From: UBA4207 sp964352405
GTDB lineage: Bacteria; Bdellovibrionota; Bacteriovoracia; Bacteriovoracales; Bacteriovoracaceae
Direction: 5' to 3'
DNA length: 56,632 nt
Assembly: GCA_964352405.1 (NCBI GenBank)
Contig: CAYGRY010000007.1
Location: 1-56,632, forward strand
Shown: piece by piece, positions 34,394-42,533 of the stretch
How the letters are laid out: each line of letters begins with the position of its first letter
Numbering within the stretch: the first letter of the stretch is position 1
The notes under the pieces: model-generated
Database searches by the model: none
The model's input: only the letters and a program-made list of their open reading frames with translations
What the model was told of the DNA's origin: nothing
Made by a program: the position numbers and the translations under genes

Positions 34394-34422
34394 AGCTTAA
34401 GCGTAAGTTACGCGTAAGTCAA
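34394..34422 (-). promoter_or_regulatory. lexA promoter with LexA-operator candidate
   Basis: On the minus strand: TTGACT (34422..34417), 17-base spacer, TAAGCT (34399..34394), then six bases to the ATG. The spacer contains TTACGCGTAA (34417..34408), a perfect palindrome, and overlapping GCGTAACTTACGC (34413..34401). The -35 overlaps the TGA stop of the upstream gene. B. bacteriovorus LexA is reported to bind TTAC-N3-GTAA; here the gap is two bases. Confidence 0.6.
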
Positions 34423-36227
34423 TAGCGCTCATCAAACAGGTGGAATATCTCTACCGCACGTTGAAAATTAAAACGGTAATACTTTTGAGGAACTGCAATC
34501 TTGATGTTGTTATCCCAAGTGTACGAGTTGATGTATTGATCGTCATTGATGACACCTAATGTAGCCTCGATTTGCACATGTCCTTTAAACATCGAATGAA
34601 TGATTGCTAATACTTCTGAAGCAAATGTACCGCCGGATACATATAATGACGTTCTTAAAAGAGAGGACATCTTTTTCATTTTACACTCACTGTCATCACA
34701 GCGTTGTATACGTTTTAAATCATAAGCAATTGATCTTAATTTTCTAGCAAGTGGGCGCAGCTCATCTCTATTATTTATTGATGTTGTAGAGGACTCTAAA
34801 GCCATTTCCCAGCGCTCTTGATCTGTATTAGTTACTTTGTAGACATGTTGCCAAAAATCTTTGTCTGTTAAAGAGAGCAACTTATTCATCGCAAACTCGT
34901 CAAAGATAATTCGCATATCCAGTGAGGTTCTTGGTTTGTCATTTTTAAAAATTGTTCTCATTTCGTCATCAACTTCTATCGTTGCCTGATTGAGCGAGAT
35001 CTGGTTGATGCTTTTTAGATATTTTTTTTCAAGCTCTTTAATACTAGTATTCTTATCAGTAATACGAGTGGTTAGAATTGCATGTGGTCTTCCGATTAGA
35101 TTATCTTCTTTGTAGGCCATGAATAAAATATTACTAAAAAATTCTTCGCCACTTATAAAGCTAAACCAACTTCTTTCACGCTCATTCTCCGACTGATATT
35201 GTTCGTTGACTAAAGCGACCTCGCCGTTTGCATCTGTTAGGTATTCCTCGATGGCATCAAAGCGGTTTCTCGATCTCGATGAATAAAGACCAAATAAAGA
35301 GATGTTCGCACTTTTTTGTTTGAAGTGATCTATTGCAAAATTATCAATGGCGTAATCTTTTAAAATTTCAACGTCATTATTTACGGTTAAGCGATAAAGA
35401 ACTTCTTTAAACTCTGGAAGATTCTTTCTTATTTCAAAAAAAGATCGTTTGTTTTGTCCAAATTTATAATCGGCTTTCAATAATGAATATGAAAGAAAGC
35501 CATTGGTTACATAAAGAAGCTGTCCCCATTCTTTATAAACACTTTCATCAACAAAAACTTTCATCGATTCAGGGTTTTTATTATCAATGAATGTTCTTGA
35601 AAGCTCTACTTTTGAATTGCTCGATTGATGAACAAACGGGTTTAGCATTATACCCCCACCTAATTTCAAGCGACCTCTTCCTTCTAAGTATCCTTCTGTC
35701 ATTAGGACATATTTTTCTGGTAATCGCTGCGACTCAATTTGAAAGGGGAGCATGAGGTTAATAATAAAGTCATTGGCCAGCATACCTTCACGGTGACTTG
35801 CGACTGGTTGAACTAATGTATATTTTTTAATGTATCCGATGTCTCCAAAGACAACGAGTCCTGCACCAAATCTAAATCCAATAGTAAGTTCATCTTTAAG
35901 CAAGAAGCGATCAGCTTCACTTGTTGGCCACGGGTTTTTTTCAACTTTTCTTTGAAGGCCAAAAACGACTTTCGCTACTATCAGATGATCAATGCCAAAT
36001 TCTTCTGATTCAAGATAGATATTGCTGGTGGAGTCTATAAGCTTATGGAAGTTTTTCTTTAGATATCCATGAATCTTTTCATAACTTGTTTGAGCTTCTC
36101 TGGCTTCTTTTTCAATATGAGGAGGTAAGCCCAATGGCAGCCATCTCGACATTGGCTCAGGCTGTTGCTGCGCAAACGTAGCATGGGAGGTCAGCCAGAT
36201 TGATAGTAAAAGGGCGTATTTAAGCAT
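34419..36227 (-). CDS. Large exported protein, unknown
   Basis: 602 residues from ATG 36227, a signal peptide (MLKYALLLSIWLTSHATFAQ) with Ala-x-Ala-like end. The mature protein is mixed alpha/beta with amphipathic strands (DELTIGFRFGAGLVVFGDIG, GRLKLGGGIMLNPFVHQ) then a helical C-terminus with a Cys pair (RCDDSECKMKKMSS). No family recognised. TATATT (36238..36233) ends five bases before the ATG; no Shine-Dalgarno. An in-frame ATG at 36269 would precede the signal peptide and is rejected. Its stop codon overlaps the lexA -35. Confidence 0.5.
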   Translation of the reverse strand: MLKYALLLSIWLTSHATFAQQQPEPMSRWLPLGLPPHIEKEAREAQTSYEKIHGYLKKNFHKLIDSTSNIYLESEEFGIDHLIVAKVVFGLQRKVEKNPWPTSEADRFLLKDELTIGFRFGAGLVVFGDIGYIKKYTLVQPVASHREGMLANDFIINLMLPFQIESQRLPEKYVLMTEGYLEGRGRLKLGGGIMLNPFVHQSSNSKVELSRTFIDNKNPESMKVFVDESVYKEWGQLLYVTNGFLSYSLLKADYKFGQNKRSFFEIRKNLPEFKEVLYRLTVNNDVEILKDYAIDNFAIDHFKQKSANISLFGLYSSRSRNRFDAIEEYLTDANGEVALVNEQYQSENERERSWFSFISGEEFFSNILFMAYKEDNLIGRPHAILTTRITDKNTSIKELEKKYLKSINQISLNQATIEVDDEMRTIFKNDKPRTSLDMRIIFDEFAMNKLLSLTDKDFWQHVYKVTNTDQERWEMALESSTTSINNRDELRPLARKLRSIAYDLKRIQRCDDSECKMKKMSSLLRTSLYVSGGTFASEVLAIIHSMFKGHVQIEATLGVINDDQYINSYTWDNNIKIAVPQKYYRFNFQRAVEIFHLFDERY

Positions 36228-36332
36228 GCGGCAATATAGCGCAATGCGAAATGAAAGAAAATGGCCCATGTAAAAATGACTTCTGGCGTTTAGGTCTGTA
36301 AGTGTCTGTATTTGTTTATATGTATTAGGTTA

Positions 36333-36353
36333 AACTAATGAAAAACATTAGTT
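36333..36353. repeat. Perfect inverted repeat in divergent gap
   Basis: AACTAATG-AAAAA-CATTAGTT, eight-base arms, in the 220-base gap between divergent exported-protein genes. No T-run follows, so it is more likely an operator or hairpin than a terminator. Confidence 0.4.
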
Positions 36354-36383
36354 AGATGTAAGACTTTTTCATACTCTAACACG

Positions 36384-36412
36384 TTGACCATGCACCGTGA
36401 AAAATCTATTGT
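36384..36412 (+). promoter_or_regulatory. Promoter of secreted-protein gene
   Basis: TTGACC (36384-36389), 17-base spacer, TATTGT (36407-36412). A short leader follows with GGGAGG before ATG 36449, so this gene, unlike many neighbours, has a conventional leader. Confidence 0.6.
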
Positions 36413-36448
36413 GCGGACATGTAATTCTTACCTGAAGGGAGGCAAGAC

Positions 36449-37135
36449 ATGACTAAATTCATAGCAATTTTTACGGCCATGGCATTTAATTTTTACACAG
36501 CTAGTGCTCAAGACTTAGATCTTCAAGCTGATCCTTATTTTGAAATCTCTAAAGTTACCGTTCAAGAAGTTGAGACTCCTTATTATAAAGACAACGAGCT
36601 ATTACAGGCCAAGAATCTTGGTGCAGTGATCATGCAAGCCCGTGAACTGATTGCTTTTGGAAAGGAAGTTTGGAAAATCGTTGAAGCTGGCCGTCCAGTA
36701 ATGAATACCTCTTCTATGCAAACTATTACTGTTCTTCCTAAAACAGATGACGGAGAAGTTGTTAGCCCTTTAGACATGGAGAACTGGAATCTTCCATCTT
36801 CTAAGTCTTTTAGGGTTGAATATAAAAATGGCTTTGGCATGTTAGTTGTTGGGTTTACCTATACTGTTGTTTACCAATGGGGCGGTTCATATGATGGCAA
36901 AGGGAAATATCTAACAGGCGTTAATGTTATGGCCGATGATATCTCTGTTGCTTGGGGATATGATTTCTCAGCTACTTCAAAACTAGTTAGTATTACAAAT
37001 ACAGGTTCTAAGGCTAATCCCGTTGCAGCCGCTACTTTTAATATTAGCTACAGAGTAAAAACTGTTGTTAAAGATCAGACAAGTAGCGAGACATTCTATG
37101 TTACTGGTTCAGGCAAGATTGGCAAGTTACACTAG
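36449..37135 (+). CDS. Secreted protein, unknown
   Basis: 228 residues. GGGAGG seven to eight bases before the ATG and a signal peptide (MTKFIAIFTAMAFNFYTASAQ) mark a well-expressed exported protein. The mature domain is helical at first (QARELIAFGKEVWKIVEAGR) and then beta-rich (FGMLVVGFTYTVVYQWGGSY, ISVAWGYDFSATSKL, TFNISYRVKTVVKD). No Cys. No family recognised. Strong promoter and own terminator suggest high expression. Confidence 0.65.
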   Translation: MTKFIAIFTAMAFNFYTASAQDLDLQADPYFEISKVTVQEVETPYYKDNELLQAKNLGAVIMQARELIAFGKEVWKIVEAGRPVMNTSSMQTITVLPKTDDGEVVSPLDMENWNLPSSKSFRVEYKNGFGMLVVGFTYTVVYQWGGSYDGKGKYLTGVNVMADDISVAWGYDFSATSKLVSITNTGSKANPVAAATFNISYRVKTVVKDQTSSETFYVTGSGKIGKLH

Positions 37136-37159
37136 AATAAAAGAATATCATTAAGTATG

Positions 37160-37183
37160 GCCTTCCTTCGGGAAGGCTTTTTT
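37160..37183 (+). terminator. Rho-independent terminator
   Basis: GCCTTCC-TTCG-GGAAGGC with a UUCG tetraloop and six T, just after the gene ending at 37135. It overlaps the last codon of the converging kinase gene. Confidence 0.9.
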
Positions 37184-38939
37184 ACGCCTCTAAAATCTTC
37201 TTGAGATCAAAAATCGTCACAGGCTTTTGAATTGTTCCATGAAATCCAAGTTCTTCGTAATAATTTATATCAGCCTTTAGGGCATTCGCTGTAAAAGCAA
37301 AAATCTTAGCTTCTTTTAAAAGATCAAGCTCATTGGCATATTTTAAAAATTCAACTCCATTCATGACAGGCATTTGTATATCACAAAGAATAAAGTCGAA
37401 TTGATTTTGCTTTATTTGCTTTAGTCCTTCCTCTCCGTTTTCGACTAAAACATAGCGATGCCCAAGATTATCTAAATATTTCTTAATGATTATTGAGTTA
37501 ATCGAATTGTCTTCAAGAACTAAAACGTTAAGAGCGTGCTTCGATATTGTTGTGTCCGATGAAGTAATTATTTCTGTTCTATCAATCCGTTCAGGTGTTT
37601 TTACTTGTCGCTTTGTTGGAAGGTTAACTGAAAAAGTAGAGCCTTTTCCTACCTTAGAATTTAAAAAAAGTTCGCCGCCCATAAGTTTGATAATATTTCT
37701 AACAATATTTAGACCAAGTCCTGTGCCTTGAACTTTATTTTTTGAGTTTTGATAAATTTGTGTGAAAGAATCATAAATGATTTGTTGGTCCTTCTCATCG
37801 ATCCCAAGGCCAGTATCAATAACTTCAATATTAAGTTGATCATTATTGTATTTAAAAACTAAAGTTACTGATCCTTCGTCGGTGAATTTAAAAGCATTAC
37901 TTATTAGATTGATCAATATTTGCTTTAATCTAATCGGATCGATGAATATTTCAGAGTTATTTAAAAGATGGTTTTCAATTTTAAATTCTATTTCTTTTTG
38001 TTTCGAAACAACTATAAATTGATAATTTATATCTTTTAATAGAGTGTCGATTTGAACCCACTCTGGGTTAATGTCTAGTTTATTAGCTTCAATTTTTTCA
38101 AAGTCTAAAATAGAATTAATTAACTCAAGGGTCGACTTTGAACAACTGTCAATAATATCTAAATATTCACTATCAACCTCAATATTGTCTTCATGCTTGA
38201 TGAGCTGAATGCTACCAATGATACCATTAAGGGGAGTTCTAATTTCGTGGGTCATATTGGATATAAAACGTGATTTTATAAGCCTTGCATTAATGGCCAT
38301 TTCTTTTTCTTCAATAAGACTTTTAATTGTATTGTCGAGTAGCTTATTCAATGGCCTGAAAATGAAATAGGCCTCACCAAGTAGAAGAAGGATTGTCGCC
38401 ATGAATATGCAAAATTCTGTGTAAATGCTCCACTGGACAAGCTCCTTGCTTTCTTTTTCAAATGAAGTCACAGCATTATCAAGAATATCCAAGAGTTCAT
38501 TCAAATTCGATATTGGGTAGGGTGTATATTCAGAATTCTCTACTGCATTTATTAGAAATGCTAAATAAGCATTAAATTTATCATTTACACCACCGTAGCG
38601 ATAATAAATCTCCTTCATAGAAGGGGATAAAATAAATCCGTTATCGTTGTTGATGATTGTTTGATGGTTCGCTTCAAATTTTGATATTGTTTCAATAAGC
38701 GTATTTTCTAGCTCTGAAACACTCTCATCTGCAGGGCTATGAAGCTTTTGAAGCAATAATGCAGTTCTTTGTGAAAGCATCCTTTGTCTACCGGAGATAT
38801 TGATAATAGCTCCATATTTATCTTGGCTGTTCAACATCAATTTCATTGTTAGAAATGCCAAAAGAGACATTAATGCAATCACTAGTAATGCAAATCGATA
38901 GCGGGATTTAAATATTGATGATTTAAATAATTCAGACAT
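37182..38939 (-). CDS. Hybrid sensor histidine kinase (PilJ-type sensor)
   Basis: 585 residues. N-terminal membrane helix (RFALLVIALMSLLAFLTMKL), then a periplasmic four-helix sensor with GAIINISGRQRMLSQRTALL, the PilJ/NarX-like type IV pili methyl-accepting sensor. A second helix lies near 165-190. HisKA: FISNMTHEIRTPLNG (His ~231); HATPase: NLISNAFKFTDEG, DTGLGIDEKDQQ, GTGLGLNIVRNI; receiver: LVLEDNSINSI, FDFILCDIQMPVMNG (Asp ~518). The gene overlaps the phosphotransferase stop by eight bases (ATG 38939; TTG 38945 possible), so it is the last gene of the lipid operon. Sensor and pathway appear co-expressed. Confidence 0.88.
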   Translation of the reverse strand: MSELFKSSIFKSRYRFALLVIALMSLLAFLTMKLMLNSQDKYGAIINISGRQRMLSQRTALLLQKLHSPADESVSELENTLIETISKFEANHQTIINNDNGFILSPSMKEIYYRYGGVNDKFNAYLAFLINAVENSEYTPYPISNLNELLDILDNAVTSFEKESKELVQWSIYTEFCIFMATILLLLGEAYFIFRPLNKLLDNTIKSLIEEKEMAINARLIKSRFISNMTHEIRTPLNGIIGSIQLIKHEDNIEVDSEYLDIIDSCSKSTLELINSILDFEKIEANKLDINPEWVQIDTLLKDINYQFIVVSKQKEIEFKIENHLLNNSEIFIDPIRLKQILINLISNAFKFTDEGSVTLVFKYNNDQLNIEVIDTGLGIDEKDQQIIYDSFTQIYQNSKNKVQGTGLGLNIVRNIIKLMGGELFLNSKVGKGSTFSVNLPTKRQVKTPERIDRTEIITSSDTTISKHALNVLVLEDNSINSIIIKKYLDNLGHRYVLVENGEEGLKQIKQNQFDFILCDIQMPVMNGVEFLKYANELDLLKEAKIFAFTANALKADINYYEELGFHGTIQKPVTIFDLKKILEA

Positions 38940-41610
38940 CTTCAAGTATCTCCACTAAACCTGTTTCACCATTAAATCTTACCTTCATTCCAGTTTTAAG
39001 TCTTTTGGTAAGTCCTTTGATACTCACGATAGTTGGCAGGCCCATTTCACGCGCCACAATAGCAGAGTGAGATAAAAGCCCGCCTCTTTCTACTAATAAA
39101 CCTTTTGCTGAAGGATAGAGTGGGATCCAGCCTGGATCAGTTCTATGAGTCACAAGGATTTCACCATTTAAGGTAAGATCATCTTCAGGTGAAAGAATAA
39201 CTTTTACAACTCCTTCAATTATTCCTGGGCAGCATCCTAGGCCCTTCATTTCATTATCTTTTAAATCGCCAAGTTCGACCTCTACTTCTGGTGGAAAATG
39301 TTGATTATTCCAATAAGTAGGCCCTCGAGTTGCAAATCTTGGCGCCGGCTCCATATTTTCATAGCGTTCATATTCTTTTTTTCTAAGTTCAATGACTTTT
39401 TCTAGATCCTGGATAGTATTAAAACCTTCAAGTGAACCTTTAAGTTCTTCTAAAGAGAGATAAAAGATATCGTCCGGATGTTTAATAATTCCACGAAGAT
39501 TATAGTCTTTTCCAATAGCATAGAACATTGCCCGAACGACGCCATAGATTCTTGTTCGACAAAAACGAGTATTTTCTCTATTTCTTACTGCTTTTCTTGC
39601 GTGTTTTAACGACCAGCTATAGATAATCTTTTTAAGACCAGATATATTTTTAGTTAGCAGCCTTTCTGCGTTCATTCTTATTTCTTTTTCACGTGTTTCA
39701 TATTGCTCTAGGTCTGTTTGGCCTGAATTGATGATATTTTTTAAAAAGACAAAAAAGAGTGAAGGGTCTTGATGTAAATCTTTTTGCTCAAGTTTCATCT
39801 CGCTCATACACCTAAAACCGTAGCGATCAATATAATGCATAACTTTTTGATAGAAATCTTGGTGAGGTGATTGACGTAAAAACTCAAGGCAGTCAGAAGC
39901 ATCAGTATTTTGAACTAACGATAGAAGTTCATGGTTTTGTGTGACTTCACCGGCAAGAGTAATTAGACGTTTTGTAGGTTCAGCTGACTCAAGGTTTCCA
40001 TTTCCAGCGAGAAGATCATTAGAGAAACCGCTTCCTAGGTGACTTAACCATTTATCTGTTAGCTTTTTAAAAACTCCAAAATGAATCATGCATAAAAAAT
40101 CATTAATGATAGGCGCATGCCATTTCCAAAGCATATCGACTTCAAGCTTCTTATAATATTCATAAATTTCATCAGAGGGGAGTTTACTGTAGTCAATATG
40201 GCGGTACTCATCCCAGATTTTAAGAAAGTCTGAAAGGAATTTATCAACCACACTTTGAATTGAAAAATGAAACCAAAGAAACTTCATGCCAGTGATAATT
40301 TTTCTAACCTTTGAACTAAAACTATCATTAAATGATGGAGGTCTGACTCTTGCCGCGATTTCGTCGGCCAAAGCTTCATCTGTTCCCATCATTGTTTCCA
40401 TAAAAGAACGGTTGAATTTATAGCCCGGCAAAATAGATGTCAGCTTGTACCAATTTAGAAGATTGTAATAAACGCGACCATAAAATAATCCAAGCATATT
40501 CTTTAAGAAGAAATCCATTTCCTTAATATGCTTTTGGGGTACATATAAAATTTCACAAAATTGAACATAGACTTGGTGATAGACATAACGTGCAAATCCA
40601 AAAGTGAGAGGTTTGGTTAGCCCTCCATAGCTTTCTACAATATTTGAATTGTCCCACACAAAGAGCCTGCCTTTATGCGAGACCACATCTGTTGTAATAG
40701 GTCTTGATTGCAAAACATAGATCTTGCCCTCTTTAATCGCCCATTCAACATCTTGAGGAAAGTGATAGAGATCTTCAATTTTTGTTGATAATTCAACCAG
40801 CTCTTTAAGTTCAGTGTCATTTAAGCAAGAGATTGAAACTGGCGGGGTAAAATTTACTTCAAGACATCCACCATCAGAACTTCGCACCCATTTTTTATCT
40901 TTTTCGACAAGATTAGCTTCAATAAGGGTTCCGTTTGTTTCAAAAGTCCATGTATCCGGATCTAGGTGACCGCCTACAAGACCTTCACCAACACCAAAGA
41001 CAGCATTGATCATCATTGATTGCGATGATGGCTTAAGTGGGTCTTGTGTGAATAAAACTCCGGAGGTCGTTGGGTCAATCATTTGCTGGAAGATAACTGA
41101 GACTCTAATATTTTTTGTATCAAGTTTGTTTTGCTGGCGATAAGAGATTCCTCTATTTGAAAAAGCTGAGGCCCAACATTTCAATACTGATGAATATACA
41201 TCTTCCAGGTTTGTAATATATAAATATGAGCTAAGCTGACCGGCAAAACTATGAGAACTTCCATCTTCATCGGCCGCCGAGGATCTAACCGAAATCATTT
41301 CTTTTTTAAGATATTTTTCCCATGTCTCTTTAATACGTAACTTTAATAACTCAGGCAAACCAATCTCTTGAAATTTCTTTAAGATGATATTTTCATCATA
41401 TTGAGTTGAACTGATTTGCTTATCAATAAATTCTTGTAAATCATTTTTTAAGATATAGTCTTCAAATACACTTGCCGGTAGCGCACACCAAGTTGGTATG
41501 TTAAACCCACTATTGCTTAGTTTATGTAAGTTGTAGGCCTTGCCACCTGCTTGTGATTTAACAAAGTTATCTAGACTTGTTGGGAAGATGAAGACAAAAG
41601 GATCAATCAT
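38932..41610 (-). CDS. Rifampin-phosphotransferase/PEP-synthase-like enzyme
   Basis: 892 residues. Residues ~1-310 are an ATP-binding PPDK domain: AGGKAYNLHKLSNSGFNIP, VRSSAADEDGSSHSFAGQLS and FQQMIDPTTSGVLFTQDPL. A helical middle part spans ~330-790. At the end is a swivelling phosphohistidine domain: THRTDPGWIPLYPSAKGLLV then ERGGLLSHSAIVARE (His ~847) and GLPTIVS. TDP-x-W-x-P-L-[FY] matches rifampin phosphotransferase more closely than PEP synthase, whose motif has a Cys before the His. It probably phosphorylates a hydroxyl compound with the beta-phosphate of ATP. Starts inside the UbiA stop (4-base overlap); in the lipid operon. Confidence 0.68.
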   Translation of the reverse strand: MIDPFVFIFPTSLDNFVKSQAGGKAYNLHKLSNSGFNIPTWCALPASVFEDYILKNDLQEFIDKQISSTQYDENIILKKFQEIGLPELLKLRIKETWEKYLKKEMISVRSSAADEDGSSHSFAGQLSSYLYITNLEDVYSSVLKCWASAFSNRGISYRQQNKLDTKNIRVSVIFQQMIDPTTSGVLFTQDPLKPSSQSMMINAVFGVGEGLVGGHLDPDTWTFETNGTLIEANLVEKDKKWVRSSDGGCLEVNFTPPVSISCLNDTELKELVELSTKIEDLYHFPQDVEWAIKEGKIYVLQSRPITTDVVSHKGRLFVWDNSNIVESYGGLTKPLTFGFARYVYHQVYVQFCEILYVPQKHIKEMDFFLKNMLGLFYGRVYYNLLNWYKLTSILPGYKFNRSFMETMMGTDEALADEIAARVRPPSFNDSFSSKVRKIITGMKFLWFHFSIQSVVDKFLSDFLKIWDEYRHIDYSKLPSDEIYEYYKKLEVDMLWKWHAPIINDFLCMIHFGVFKKLTDKWLSHLGSGFSNDLLAGNGNLESAEPTKRLITLAGEVTQNHELLSLVQNTDASDCLEFLRQSPHQDFYQKVMHYIDRYGFRCMSEMKLEQKDLHQDPSLFFVFLKNIINSGQTDLEQYETREKEIRMNAERLLTKNISGLKKIIYSWSLKHARKAVRNRENTRFCRTRIYGVVRAMFYAIGKDYNLRGIIKHPDDIFYLSLEELKGSLEGFNTIQDLEKVIELRKKEYERYENMEPAPRFATRGPTYWNNQHFPPEVEVELGDLKDNEMKGLGCCPGIIEGVVKVILSPEDDLTLNGEILVTHRTDPGWIPLYPSAKGLLVERGGLLSHSAIVAREMGLPTIVSIKGLTKRLKTGMKVRFNGETGLVEILEDV

Positions 41611-42533
41611 AAATAACTTCCCAAATATGGAGATACGGTTAAGAGAAGATAGATCAAGATGATATAAATAGAGCTTGAAAGACGATAAAAAACACCTCTT
41701 TTACTGTTCTTTGAAAAGAGAAAATATATACCACAAAAGGATAGAATAATAGTTGGTATATACAGAGGTAGTGTTGTTGTGAAAAATGGATACGCATGGA
41801 TAAAGGCTATTGTTGCTAAAAGAGAATGAGTTAATACAAGTATTACGGAGCCTGTCTGCCCCCAAATCTTAGAATAACTTTCAATTTCTGATTTTTCTTC
41901 TTCTTTTGTAAAAGTTTTTCTTCCAAGCTCAAAAATATTAAAAACGAACCAAGCTCCTATAGCAACATATAAATCATTCTCTTGAATCGTGGCACTTTCA
42001 TTCATGCCGCAGATAAGACAAAGGGTGAGAGGGAGAGTCACAAAAGTATGTGTTGTCGCGTAGGTGGTTAGATGAGGTTTTATTAATGACGGGATAAAGA
42101 ACTCTTTATACATGAAAAAAGACCATATGGTGGCCAAAAGCCAGAATCGAAATGAATCTGGAAGAAATGAGCTTAAAAAGAAGTACTCAAGCAATGTGCA
42201 AATGATAATGGCAAACTTAAGATCTGTCGTTGATAACAATCCTCTTGGTAGAGGCCTCGTTGGGTTAATAACGATATCTAGCTCGTAATCCTTGATCTCA
42301 TCGAAAAGTCTTAGTCTAAAAAAGAATAGAAAAGCTAATAGGCTGGCATAAATCTTTGGAAGGTTGTCCCTTAGGTCAATAAAGGTTGCAGTACCAAAGC
42401 AAAATAGAACAATCATTGGTATATGAGTTAGTGGAGAAAATCTCTCTTTAAAAAAGATTAGCCAACACTTTAGGTAGCGAGCTATCAATTTGATAAAGGC
42501 TAAATCACTTGTATTTGAATTGGCTTTATTCAA
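41607..42533 (-). CDS. UbiA-superfamily prenyltransferase
   Basis: 308 residues with about eight membrane helices. The first aspartate-rich motif is RLFDEIKDYELDIVINPTRP (~73-92), followed by LPRGLL, the usual N-x-x-x-D-x-x-x-D region plus RPLPRG. The second motif is partly changed: FELGRKTFTKEEEKSEI replaces D-x-x-x-D with Glu residues. UbiA enzymes attach prenyl chains to aromatic or polar acceptors. Overlaps its neighbours by four bases on both sides. Substrate unknown, but the operon context points to a lipid. Confidence 0.65.
   Translation of the reverse strand: MNKANSNTSDLAFIKLIARYLKCWLIFFKERFSPLTHIPMIVLFCFGTATFIDLRDNLPKIYASLLAFLFFFRLRLFDEIKDYELDIVINPTRPLPRGLLSTTDLKFAIIICTLLEYFFLSSFLPDSFRFWLLATIWSFFMYKEFFIPSLIKPHLTTYATTHTFVTLPLTLCLICGMNESATIQENDLYVAIGAWFVFNIFELGRKTFTKEEEKSEIESYSKIWGQTGSVILVLTHSLLATIAFIHAYPFFTTTLPLYIPTIILSFCGIYFLFSKNSKRGVFYRLSSSIYIILIYLLLTVSPYLGSYL

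Noticed and set aside
34394..34422. Exact TTAC-N3-GTAA LexA box
   Set aside because: No exact match was found by eye near lexA; the palindrome has a two-base gap, so I report it only as a candidate.
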